From Pseudomonas sp. ANT_H4 (GTDB taxonomy: Bacteria > Pseudomonadota > Gammaproteobacteria > Pseudomonadales > Pseudomonadaceae), in NCBI RefSeq assembly GCF_008369295.1, contig NZ_VOBG01000003.1:186001-250000 (forward strand): 64,000 bases of DNA. The letters are read 5' to 3'. A program made the translations under genes and the position numbers. Shown one piece after another: positions 42,780-52,940 of the stretch; within the stretch, counting starts at the first letter, position 1, and the number at the start of each line of letters is the position of its first letter. The notes under the pieces were generated by a model. That model was not told where the DNA came from. It searched no databases and saw nothing but the letters and a program-made list of their open reading frames with translations.

Positions 42780-44057
42780 ATGAATAGAACTCTCTACAGC
42801 TGTCTGTTTTACCTGGCGCTGCCGTTGGTGGCTTTACGTCTTTGGCTGCGGGCGCGCAAGGCCCCGGCCTATGCCAAGCGCGTCAGTGAACGCTTTTCCT
42901 ATGGGTTGCCGGCGATGCAACCCGGTGGGATCTGGGTGCACGCGGTGTCGGTGGGCGAGAGCATCGCCGCTGCGCCAATGATCCGTGGCCTGCTGCAACG
43001 TTATCCACAGCTGCCGATCACCGTCACCTGCATGACGCCCACCGGTTCCGAGCGGATCCAGGCACTGTTTGCCAATGAGCCGCGCATCCAGCATTGCTAT
43101 CTTCCCTATGACTTGCCGTGCGCCGCAAAGCGGTTTCTGGATCGGGTCCAGCCCAAGCTGGCAGTCATCATGGAAACCGAGTTGTGGCCCAACCATATCC
43201 ACCAGTGTGCCAAGCGCGGTATCCCCGTGGCATTGGCCAATGCGCGGCTATCGGCCCGTTCGGCCAAGGGCTACGGGCGATTCGCCAAGTTGACTGCGCC
43301 GATGCTGGCAGAAATGAGCCTGTTCGCCGTACAGACCGAAACCGAGGCCGAGCGCTTTCGCAGCCTCGGCGCGCGGCCGCAAACCGTCGAAGTCACCGGC
43401 TCGATCAAGTTTGACCTGACCATCGATCCACAGCTGTTATTTCGCGCCGCAGAACTGCGCCAGCAATGGCAAACCAGCGAGCGCCCGGTATGGATTGCCG
43501 CCAGTACCCACGAAGGCGAGGATGAAGTGGTGCTCGCCGCCCATCGCCAATTGCTTGCCAGCCACCCCGATGCGCTGCTGATCCTGGTGCCGCGCCATCC
43601 GGAGCGCTTCAACGCGATGTTCGAGTTGTGCCAGCAGCAAGGCTTAGCCACGGTGCGTCGCTCCAGCGATCAGCCTGTTACGGCAGCCACTTCAGTGTTG
43701 CTCGGCGACACCATGGGGGAGTTGCTGTTTCTTTACGCGTTGGCCGATAGCGCTTTTGTCGGCGGTAGCCTGATGCCCAACGGCGGCCACAATCTGCTGG
43801 AACCGGCGGCGCTGGGCAAGCCTGTGATCTGTGGCCCGCACCTGTTCAACTTCCTTGAAATCGGGGCAATGATGCGCGAGGCCGGAGCGTTGCAGGAAGT
43901 GGATGATGCCGACGGTTTGGCGGTGGCGGTGCAGCGGCTGTTTGAGTTGCCGCGAGATTCACAGAGGATGGCGGAAGCGGGACTCAAGGTGATGCAGGCT
44001 AACCAAGGGGCTTTGAAGCGGTTGCTCGATGGGCTTGATCGACTGATCAATCGCTGA
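42780..44057 (+). CDS. waaA: Kdo transferase WaaA
   Basis: WaaA (KdtA) adds Kdo residues to lipid IVA. The 425-residue product begins with a membrane segment (YSCLFYLALPLVALRLWL) and has the family motifs WVHAVSVGESIAAAPMI, VIMETELWPN and GGSLMPNGGHNLLEPA. The ATG is 23 bases after the lysR stop. Longer in-frame extensions lie inside lysR and are rejected. In Pseudomonas waaA is often at this place next to the LysR/SMR genes, away from the other waa genes. Confidence 0.95.
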   Translation: MNRTLYSCLFYLALPLVALRLWLRARKAPAYAKRVSERFSYGLPAMQPGGIWVHAVSVGESIAAAPMIRGLLQRYPQLPITVTCMTPTGSERIQALFANEPRIQHCYLPYDLPCAAKRFLDRVQPKLAVIMETELWPNHIHQCAKRGIPVALANARLSARSAKGYGRFAKLTAPMLAEMSLFAVQTETEAERFRSLGARPQTVEVTGSIKFDLTIDPQLLFRAAELRQQWQTSERPVWIAASTHEGEDEVVLAAHRQLLASHPDALLILVPRHPERFNAMFELCQQQGLATVRRSSDQPVTAATSVLLGDTMGELLFLYALADSAFVGGSLMPNGGHNLLEPAALGKPVICGPHLFNFLEIGAMMREAGALQEVDDADGLAVAVQRLFELPRDSQRMAEAGLKVMQANQGALKRLLDGLDRLINR

Positions 44058-44064
44058 CCTTGCA

Positions 44065-44156
44065 GGAGCGAGTTTGCTCGCGATAAACGTTAACGATTAC
44101 GCGTTCAGTCTGAATAAACGCGGCGTCCTTAAGTTCTTCGCGAGCAAGCTCGCTCC
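44065..44156. repeat. REPIN (paired REP) between waaA and the tolC-like gene
   Basis: GGAGCGAGTTTGCTCGCGA (44065-44083) and the inverse TCGCGAGCAAGCTCGCTCC (44138-44156) flank 54 bases. Each arm is itself imperfectly palindromic. The layout matches the doublets (REPINs) known from P. fluorescens SBW25, spread by a RAYT transposase. No transposase is in the window. Confidence 0.8.
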
Positions 44157-44168
44157 AGGGGCAGTTGC

Positions 44169-45608
44169 TCAATAACCGGGATTAGCCTTCAATTGCTCGG
44201 CAGCCGCCTTGGCCAGATCCGGCGGCAAGAAGTCCTTGTCCGGGTTGTAGTCAGCCTTCAGATACCGCGCCAGGTCCTGCAAGTCCCCCGGATTCAACGT
44301 CCCTGCCGCCTGTTTCAGGCGCAGGTTGTCGAGGATGTAGTCATAGCGGCTGTTGTTGTAGTTGCGCACCGAGGTGTACAGCTGGCGCTGGGCATCCAGC
44401 ACATCAACGATATTGCGCGTGCCCACCTGGTAACCGATTTCCGTAGCTTGCACCGCGCTCTGGTTGGAGATGATCGACTGGCGGCGTGCCTGTACCTGCT
44501 CCACATCGGTGTTCACCGCACGGTGCAGGTTGCGGGTGTTTTCTACTACCTGGCGGCGCAGGCCTTCGCGTTGTTGCTCGGTCTGGCCAAGGCGCGAATA
44601 GGATTCGCGCACTTGCGAGCTGGTGAGGCCGCCGCTGTACAACGGGATGCTCAGGCGCAGGCCGATGGTGCGTTGCGAGACATCGCCGCCGTAGGCAGTC
44701 GGCAGGTTGTTTGGGTTGCTCAGGCCCAGGGCGTCGTTGTCACCCTTCTCGTATTGCGCCACGGCATCGAGGGTCGGCGCGTGGCCGGCCTTGCGTTGCT
44801 TGAGGGTTTCTTCAGCGGCGGTGACTGCATAGTTGCTGGCCAGCAAATTCAGGTTCTGTCGGCCTGCGGTGTCGACCCAGGCTTTGGCGTCGTTGGGCAG
44901 CGGCGGTAACACCGGCAGCGTATGGACGATGCCCTGAATGGCGTTGTACTGACGGTTGGTCAGGGTGATCAGCGCTTCAAAGGCGTCGTCCACCTGGCGC
45001 TGGGCCAGAATCCGGTTGGCCCGCGCCGTGTCGTAGCTGGCCTGGGATTGCAGCACGTCGGTCTTGTCCGACAGGCCGACATCGAAGCGCTCGTTGGACT
45101 GGTCCAGTTGACGTTTGAAGGCGGCTTCTTCGGCCTTGGTCGAGGCCAGGTTGTCCTGGGCCCGCAGCACGGCGAAGTAGTTTTCGGCGCTTTGCAGGAT
45201 CAGGTTCTGTTCGGTGGCCGAGAGTTGCAGCGCCGCCTGTTCGTTGACCGCTTCGGCGGCTTGCAGCTGGAACCAGCGGTCGGCACGGAACAGCGGCTGA
45301 CTTAGGGTTGCCCGCCAGGAGTGGGCATCGCGATTGGCGGTGGTCGCAGGCTGGTCGATCTGGGTGCGCACATTATTGATGTCGGCGCCGGCCGACAGGT
45401 TCGGCAGCAAACCGGCACGGGCCTGGGGCACCACTTCTTTCTGCGCGCCGTATTGGGCGCGGGCGGCGGCCAGGTCGGCGTTGTTGTCCACTGCTTCCTG
45501 ATAGACGCTGACCAGGTCGGTTTTGGTCGACAAGGGCGCTTCAGCTGCCCAGACCATTCCATTGGTCGCACAAGACACGGCAAGAGCCAGTGAGAGTTTG
45601 CGCAGCAT
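44169..45608 (-). CDS. TolC-family outer membrane channel protein
   Basis: The 479-residue product has a signal peptide (SLALAVSCATNGMVWAAEA) followed by the TolC repeat pattern. It has long helical segments with FRADRWFQLQAAEAVNEQAALQLSATEQNLI and SNERFDVGLSDKTDVLQSQAS-type stretches, duplicated in the second half. Such channels serve type I secretion or drug efflux. No inner-membrane partner lies beside it. By position it matches P. aeruginosa OpmH (PA4974). It is divergent from the thiC riboswitch. Confidence 0.9.
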   Translation of the reverse strand: MLRKLSLALAVSCATNGMVWAAEAPLSTKTDLVSVYQEAVDNNADLAAARAQYGAQKEVVPQARAGLLPNLSAGADINNVRTQIDQPATTANRDAHSWRATLSQPLFRADRWFQLQAAEAVNEQAALQLSATEQNLILQSAENYFAVLRAQDNLASTKAEEAAFKRQLDQSNERFDVGLSDKTDVLQSQASYDTARANRILAQRQVDDAFEALITLTNRQYNAIQGIVHTLPVLPPLPNDAKAWVDTAGRQNLNLLASNYAVTAAEETLKQRKAGHAPTLDAVAQYEKGDNDALGLSNPNNLPTAYGGDVSQRTIGLRLSIPLYSGGLTSSQVRESYSRLGQTEQQREGLRRQVVENTRNLHRAVNTDVEQVQARRQSIISNQSAVQATEIGYQVGTRNIVDVLDAQRQLYTSVRNYNNSRYDYILDNLRLKQAAGTLNPGDLQDLARYLKADYNPDKDFLPPDLAKAAAEQLKANPGY

Positions 45609-45770
45609 GAGGCGATCCCTAGAGTAAATATTACGGCGATAATTTTGAGCCCAAGGCTACGACGAGCGATTCGCAGCGTCAAGGCGTTGAGACAGTAGCC
45701 GAGTGTAGTGGTCGCAACACCACGCAACAATCCTGTAATTGCGCCATTCATCACGCTGAATGCACCGCTA

Positions 45771-45801
45771 TTGGTAATTTGCCTGCTCCATGGTCTAGAC
45801 T
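45771..45801 (+). promoter_or_regulatory. Candidate promoter of the thiC transcript
   Basis: TTGGTA (45771-45776) and TAGACT (45796-45801) are 19 bases apart, so a transcript would begin near 45808, just where the TPP element starts. The spacing is longer than usual, hence moderate confidence. Confidence 0.45.
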
Positions 45802-45809
45802 GGCCGCGT

Positions 45810-47952
<2,143 letters not shown>

Positions 47953-47957
47953 GCGCC

Positions 47958-48019
47958 AAGCTGCAAGTTAGAAGCAGGTGCAAACCCGTTTTTGCTTGCA
48001 GCTTAAGGCTTGCAGCTTG
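47958..48019. repeat. REP-like repeat cluster between thiC and cytX
   Basis: AAGCTGCAAG (47958-47967) and the inverse CTTGCAGCTT (47995-48004) are followed by another copy GCTTGCAGCTTG (48008-48019). It is the same family as 4922-4974. It lies inside the likely thiC-cytX transcript and could stabilise the thiC mRNA or lower cytX readthrough. Confidence 0.65.
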
Positions 48020-48047
48020 TAGCTATCATCCCTCTGAGATAACACCC

Positions 48048-49337
48048 TTGAGCATTCAACCCAGCACCTATTCCCCAGACATCGCAGTGCCGGCTGACAA
48101 GCGCGTCTTCGGTGCCCGCGATCTCTTTTCCCTATGGTTCTCCCTCGGCATCGGCCTGATGGTTCTGCAAACTGGCGCGCTGTTGGCGCCGGGCCTGGGA
48201 TTGTCCGGTTCGCTGCTGGCCATTTTCCTCGGCACTCTGGTTGGCGTGCTGTTGCTGGCCGCCGTCGGCGTGATCGGCAGCGACACCGGCCTGTCCTCCA
48301 TGGCCGCTCTCAAACTCAGCCTGGGCACAAAAGGCGCAAGCCTTCCGGCGCTGTTGAACCTGCTACAGCTGATCGGCTGGGGCTCGTTTGAAATTATCGT
48401 GATGCGCGATGCTGCGAGTCTGTTAGGCACTCGGGCGTTCAGCGAAGGCAGCCTGTTGGCTAGCCCGTTGCTCTGGACTCTATTCTTTGGCGGGCTCGCC
48501 ACCTTGCTGGCCGTCTGCGGTCCGCTGACCTTCGTGCGGCAGATCCTGCGCAAGTGGGGCATCTGGCTACTGTTGGCCGCCTGCCTGTGGCTGACCTGGA
48601 ACCTGTTCGCCAAAGCTGACCTGGCCACACTTTGGGCCCAGGTCGGCGACGGTTCGCTGCCGTTTGCCGTGGGCTTTGATATTGCCATCGCCATGCCGTT
48701 GTCCTGGCTGCCGCTGATCGCCGATTACTCGCGTTTCGGCAAGCGGGCGAAAAATGTCTTTGGCGGTACGGCCCTGGGCTTTTTTATCGGTAACTTCTGG
48801 CTGATGAGCCTGGGCGTGGCCTACACCCTGGCGTTCGCACCGAGTGGTGAAGTAAACGCCTTGTTGCTGGCCTTGGCCGGGGCAGGCCTGGGGATTCCGC
48901 TGTTGCTGATTCTTCTGGATGAATCGGAAAATGCCTTCGCTGATATTCACTCGGCGGCGGTGTCCAGCGGGATTCTGTTGCGCTTGAAAGTCGAGCACCT
49001 GGCGTTGGCCATCGGCGTCATCTGCACGCTGATCGCCTGCTTCGCGCCGCTGGCCCAGTACCAGAACTTCCTGCTGTTGATCGGCTCGGTATTCGCGCCG
49101 CTGTTTGGCGTGGTGCTGGTGGATCACTTCATCTTGCGTCGCCGAGGCTCAGCGGCGGTTGCAAGCCTGCGTTGGCCGGCGCTGCTGGCTTGGCTCGGCG
49201 GTATCAGCACCTATCACTTGCTGGCCAATCTCTATCCAGACATCGGCGCCACCCTGCCGGCGCTGGTGCTGGCAGGGCTGCTGCAATTTATCCTCGGCCG
49301 GGCCTTCAGTGGCGCACGGGCACCAGTTCGGGCTTGA
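48048..49337 (+). CDS. cytX: Putative hydroxymethylpyrimidine (HMP) transporter CytX
   Basis: The 429-residue membrane protein of the NCS1 nucleobase/cytosine permease family has about 12 hydrophobic segments. The N-terminus ARDLFSLWFSLGIGLMVLQTGALL and the central AIAMPLSWLPLIADYSRFGKRAK are family-typical. It lies directly downstream of thiC, and CytX is the predicted HMP salvage transporter of thiamine-regulated loci. The start is TTG with a weak GAG upstream; no better start exists. Its 3' end overlaps the convergent lipoprotein gene by 32 bases. Confidence 0.82.
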   Translation: MSIQPSTYSPDIAVPADKRVFGARDLFSLWFSLGIGLMVLQTGALLAPGLGLSGSLLAIFLGTLVGVLLLAAVGVIGSDTGLSSMAALKLSLGTKGASLPALLNLLQLIGWGSFEIIVMRDAASLLGTRAFSEGSLLASPLLWTLFFGGLATLLAVCGPLTFVRQILRKWGIWLLLAACLWLTWNLFAKADLATLWAQVGDGSLPFAVGFDIAIAMPLSWLPLIADYSRFGKRAKNVFGGTALGFFIGNFWLMSLGVAYTLAFAPSGEVNALLLALAGAGLGIPLLLILLDESENAFADIHSAAVSSGILLRLKVEHLALAIGVICTLIACFAPLAQYQNFLLLIGSVFAPLFGVVLVDHFILRRRGSAAVASLRWPALLAWLGGISTYHLLANLYPDIGATLPALVLAGLLQFILGRAFSGARAPVRA

Positions 49338-50052
49338 TGATGTCATCTAGGCGCGAGTAGGGGATTTGCAGTTCGACATGGCCCATGGCGTATGGGGCGA
49401 TGGTGGTGGTGGGGTACTTGAGGATTACGCCACCATAGGTCAGCGCCACGTTCGGGGTTTTCTGGAATGGCCAGGTTTTCACGTAGTCCGGTTCCAGGCC
49501 CAGGCGGGTGCTGATCAGCCAACTGTTGTGGGCCACTTGTGCGGCCTTCCAGAACGCCTCTTCCTTGCCGGGTAACAGCATGTCCGGCAGGGTCAAGGCT
49601 TTCTGCTGCTGGCGCGAGTAGTTGATAAACCCACGGCCCGGGTCGCCATGGGCGCCGCCGGTGTCCAGGTAACTGGACAACTCGATGATCACCAAGCCGT
49701 CATGCTGCTCCCGTACCTTGGCTTGCAAATACATGCTGTTGCGTGGGCCGGATGTGCGCAGGAACTGCTCACGATAGGCCGCAAGGGTCGTTGGCAGCGC
49801 TGCGCCCGGCGTGGTGCGGGTCATCTCCAGTAAACGCTGCTCGATCAATCCATCCAACTTGGGCTCTTTGGCGAAATGCACCGTGTCGATGTTCACCAGC
49901 GGGCAGTCGGCAGTGGCGCAACCGGGTTGGGTTTGCTCAGAGGCGTCACGAGTGGTTTCCAGTGGCGCGCGATAGCTGGGCTGGAACAGGCTCTGGCAAG
50001 CGCCGAGGGTCAATGCAATACAGGCCACGGAGGCGACTTTTAAAAGCGACAT
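49306..50052 (-). CDS. RsiV-type (DUF3298) lipoprotein
   Basis: The 248-residue product has a lipoprotein signal (VASVACIALTLGACQ, Cys19) and a DUF3298/RsiV-like domain (YLDTGGAHGDPGRGFINYSRQQ, VALTYGGVILKYPTTTIAPYAMG). In Bacillus RsiV is a lysozyme-binding anti-sigma factor; in Gram-negatives similar domains occur on envelope lipoproteins of unknown role, and no sigma factor gene is nearby. The last 32 bases lie within the antiparallel 3' end of cytX. Confidence 0.8.
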   Translation of the reverse strand: MSLLKVASVACIALTLGACQSLFQPSYRAPLETTRDASEQTQPGCATADCPLVNIDTVHFAKEPKLDGLIEQRLLEMTRTTPGAALPTTLAAYREQFLRTSGPRNSMYLQAKVREQHDGLVIIELSSYLDTGGAHGDPGRGFINYSRQQQKALTLPDMLLPGKEEAFWKAAQVAHNSWLISTRLGLEPDYVKTWPFQKTPNVALTYGGVILKYPTTTIAPYAMGHVELQIPYSRLDDIIKPELVPVRH

Positions 50053-50265
50053 GTGCGTCCTTCATAAATCGGAGAAGAGCGAAAGATATGGGGCTTCGAC
50101 TGCCAACATTGCAGTCAGTTCGCCACTAAGCTGAATACAGTGAGTTTGACGCCAGCCGTCTATCCCGGCAACCGGAAAGGGGCTGCACCCATAGGCGCGA
50201 GCGCGTTAGGATGGCGCGATGCCGAGGCTAGCCTCGAAACCGCACGGCTATAAACGAGGGTTGAT

Positions 50266-50883
50266 ATGACGGACATTGCGAAATCGACGCCGAGCAAGAT
50301 AGAGATCGTTCAGCGCGACAATGCCTACCAGGGCTTCTACAAGCTGGATCACGTGCAACTGCGCCATGAGCTATTCGAGGGTGGCATGAGCCGGGTGATC
50401 AGCCGTGAAGTCTTCGTCCGTCATGATGCGGTGTGCGTGCTGCCTTACGATCCGCAGCGCGATGAAGTGGTACTGATCGAGCAATTTCGTGTCGGCGCCA
50501 TGGGTCGGACCAACAACCCGTGGCTGGTGGAGATGGTTGCCGGCCTGATCGACAAGGACGAGCAACCGGAGGAGGTTGCGCACCGCGAAGCCGAGGAGGA
50601 AGCTGGGTTGACCTTCTCCGCGCTGTGGCCGATCACTAAATATTTCCCGTCGCCGGGTGGCAGCACCGAATACGTTCACCTGTTCCTGGGACGTTGCGAG
50701 AGTGCTGGGGCCGGTGGCGTCCACGGGCTTGAAGAAGAAGCAGAGGACATCCGCGTCACTGTCTGGGCCTTCGAAAACGCTTTGCAAGCGGTACGTGACG
50801 GCAAAATTTCCAATGCAGCCAGCATTATCGCCCTGCAATGGCTTGCGCTTAATCGCGCAGAAGTGAGGGGGTTATGGCAGTAA
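50266..50883 (+). CDS. nudF: ADP-ribose pyrophosphatase NudF
   Basis: The 205-residue Nudix hydrolase cleaves ADP-ribose to AMP and ribose 5-phosphate. The Nudix box is intact: GLIDKDEQPEEVAHRE then AEEEAGL, matching GX5EX7REuXEEXGu. It overlaps the DUF1249 gene by ten bases. It begins a run nudF-DUF1249-cpdA-yqiA-parE conserved in many proteobacteria. Confidence 0.94.
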   Translation: MTDIAKSTPSKIEIVQRDNAYQGFYKLDHVQLRHELFEGGMSRVISREVFVRHDAVCVLPYDPQRDEVVLIEQFRVGAMGRTNNPWLVEMVAGLIDKDEQPEEVAHREAEEEAGLTFSALWPITKYFPSPGGSTEYVHLFLGRCESAGAGGVHGLEEEAEDIRVTVWAFENALQAVRDGKISNAASIIALQWLALNRAEVRGLWQ

Positions 50884-51323
50884 AGGCACGAGAACGTTAT
50901 CGAGTTGACCTGGTCGGGTTGCAAGCAGCTTGCGAGGCCAACTATGCACGGCTGATGCGGCTGCTCCCGGACATGCGTCACGCCCCCGAGGCGCGGCGCA
51001 TTGCCGTGACCCACGGCGACCAGATGCTCGGCGTGCTGGCCCTGGAAGTGCTGCTGACCTGCCCGTACACCACCACCCTGCGGGTGCGCCAGGAACACAG
51101 CCTGCCGTGGTTGCCGGTGCCGCAACTGGAAGTTCAGGTGTATCACGATGCGCGAATGGCCGAAGTGGTCAGTGCCGAGCATGCGCGGCGCTTTCGCAGC
51201 ATCTATCCTTACCCTAATGTGTTCATGCACCAGCCCGATGAGAAAGCACAGCTCAATGTGTTCCTCGGTGAATGGTTGAGCCACTGCCTAGCCCTGGGCC
51301 ATGAGTTTGAAGTCGTTCGGTAG
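50874..51323 (+). CDS. DUF1249 family protein
   Basis: The 149-residue soluble protein includes NYARLMRLLPDMRHAPEARR and a C-terminal LSHCLALGHEF segment. The family lies beside nudF and cpdA in many gammaproteobacteria, but its function is unknown. Its start overlaps nudF by ten bases, indicating coupling. Confidence 0.85.
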   Translation: MAVKARERYRVDLVGLQAACEANYARLMRLLPDMRHAPEARRIAVTHGDQMLGVLALEVLLTCPYTTTLRVRQEHSLPWLPVPQLEVQVYHDARMAEVVSAEHARRFRSIYPYPNVFMHQPDEKAQLNVFLGEWLSHCLALGHEFEVVR

Positions 51324-51422
51324 ATGTGAACTGCGCCCTATTCACGGATTTCCTCTTTGTGTCCTGCCCCAGCATAATTGCGCCAAATGTCCATTCCTGT
51401 GATCACGCCCTGGGAGAACGCC

Positions 51423-52238
51423 TTGCCGAGCGTATCCGCCTTGAATCCTGACGCTTCGGCGTTGCTGGTGCAGTTGTCCGACAGCCATCTGTTTGCCGAG
51501 ACCGATAGTACGCTGCTGGGCATGAACAGCCGCGACAGTCTGCAACGGGTGATCGACCTGGTGCGGGCTCAACAACCGCAGATTGATCTGTTGCTGGCTA
51601 CCGGTGACCTGTCCCAGGACGGCACGCTGGAGTCTTACCAACAGTTTCGCGACATGACCCGGCAGGTTTCGGCGCCGGCGCGCTGGATTCCAGGCAATCA
51701 CGACGAGCCGCACATCATGCTGCAGGCAACGGTGAACAGCGCGTTGCTGGAGCCGGTGGTGGATGTGGGCAACTGGCGTGTCACCTTGCTGGATTCGGCG
51801 GTGCCGGGCTCCGTGCCGGGTTACTTGCAGGATCGGCAGCTGCAATTGCTGGCGCGATCCTTGAGTGAAGCGCCGAGCCGCCATCACCTGGTGTGCTTGC
51901 ACCATCACCCGGTGTCCATCGGCTGCGCGTGGATGGAGCCCATCGGGCTGCGTAATCCCGAGGCACTGTTTGCCGTGCTGGACCGTTTCCCTCAGGTGAA
52001 GGCGCTGCTTTGGGGTCATGTGCATCAGGAAATCGACCGCGAACGCAATGGCGTGCGCTTGCTGGCGTCGCCGTCCACCTGTATCCAATTCGCTCCCGGC
52101 AGCGAGGACTTCAAGGTCAGCGAAGAGGCGCCAGGCTATCGCTGGTTGCGCCTGCATGCCGACGGACGGCTTGAAACCGGCGTTGAACGCGTCGAAGGCT
52201 TTGAGTTTCAGGTGGATTACGGTAGCAACGGCTACTGA
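51423..52238 (+). CDS. cpdA: 3',5'-cyclic AMP phosphodiesterase CpdA
   Basis: CpdA hydrolyses cAMP and so tunes Crp/Vfr-type regulation. The 271-residue metallophosphoesterase has the ordered motifs SDSHLF, GDLSQDG, GNHDEP, HHHPV and GHVHQE. I chose a TTG start preceded by GGGAG; an upstream ATG at 51387 and TTG at 51378 lack a ribosome site. It follows DUF1249 by 99 bases and precedes yqiA by 49. Confidence 0.93.
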   Translation: MPSVSALNPDASALLVQLSDSHLFAETDSTLLGMNSRDSLQRVIDLVRAQQPQIDLLLATGDLSQDGTLESYQQFRDMTRQVSAPARWIPGNHDEPHIMLQATVNSALLEPVVDVGNWRVTLLDSAVPGSVPGYLQDRQLQLLARSLSEAPSRHHLVCLHHHPVSIGCAWMEPIGLRNPEALFAVLDRFPQVKALLWGHVHQEIDRERNGVRLLASPSTCIQFAPGSEDFKVSEEAPGYRWLRLHADGRLETGVERVEGFEFQVDYGSNGY

Positions 52239-52287
52239 GGTTTCCCTGTAAACTGCGTCTCTTTGGCTGAAGCATGGAGAGCCTGGC

Positions 52288-52896
52288 ATGCCCGCTTCGA
52301 TCTTGTATATCCACGGCTTCAATAGCGCGCCTGCGTCCAACAAGGCCAGCCAACTGATCACCGTAATGGGCAGCCTCGGTCTGGCTGATCAGCTGCGGGT
52401 ACCGGCCCTGCATCACCACCCCCGCCAGGCTATCGCCCAGCTGGAGCAGGCGATCAGCGAGCTGGGGCGGCCACTGCTGGTCGGCAGCTCACTCGGCGGC
52501 TACTATGCAACCCATCTTGCCGAACGCCATGGCCTCAACGCCTTGCTGGTCAACCCGGCCGTCAGCCCGCATCGGATGTTCGACGGTTACCTGGGCACCC
52601 AGAAGAACCTCTACACCGATGAGAGCTGGGAACTGACCCACGATCACGTGGCGGCCCTGGCCGAGCTGGAAGTCCCGGCGCCCCAGGATGCCCAGCGTTA
52701 TCAGGTGTGGTTGCAGACCAGCGACGAAACTCTGGATTATCGCCACGCCCAGCAGTATTACCGGGCCTGTGCCTTGCGCATCCAGGCCGGTGGCGACCAT
52801 GGTTACCAGGGTTTTGCCCAGCAGTTGCCGGCGCTGTTGAGTTTTGCCGGCATTGGCGCAGATCAGTATCAATCCTTCGATTTTTTAGCACTTTGA
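52288..52896 (+). CDS. yqiA: YqiA family esterase
   Basis: The 202-residue alpha/beta hydrolase has ILYIHGFNSAPAS near the start and the nucleophile elbow GSSLGGYYAT. The last catalytic residue, His, is in GGDHGYQGF. In E. coli YqiA hydrolyses acyl-CoA-type and short esters. It precedes parE by 44 bases, as in E. coli, where yqiA-parE are adjacent. Confidence 0.92.
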   Translation: MPASILYIHGFNSAPASNKASQLITVMGSLGLADQLRVPALHHHPRQAIAQLEQAISELGRPLLVGSSLGGYYATHLAERHGLNALLVNPAVSPHRMFDGYLGTQKNLYTDESWELTHDHVAALAELEVPAPQDAQRYQVWLQTSDETLDYRHAQQYYRACALRIQAGGDHGYQGFAQQLPALLSFAGIGADQYQSFDFLAL

Positions 52897-52940
52897 AATC
52901 GCAGGTTACTTTTTAATCGAACGACTCACTACGAGACCCC

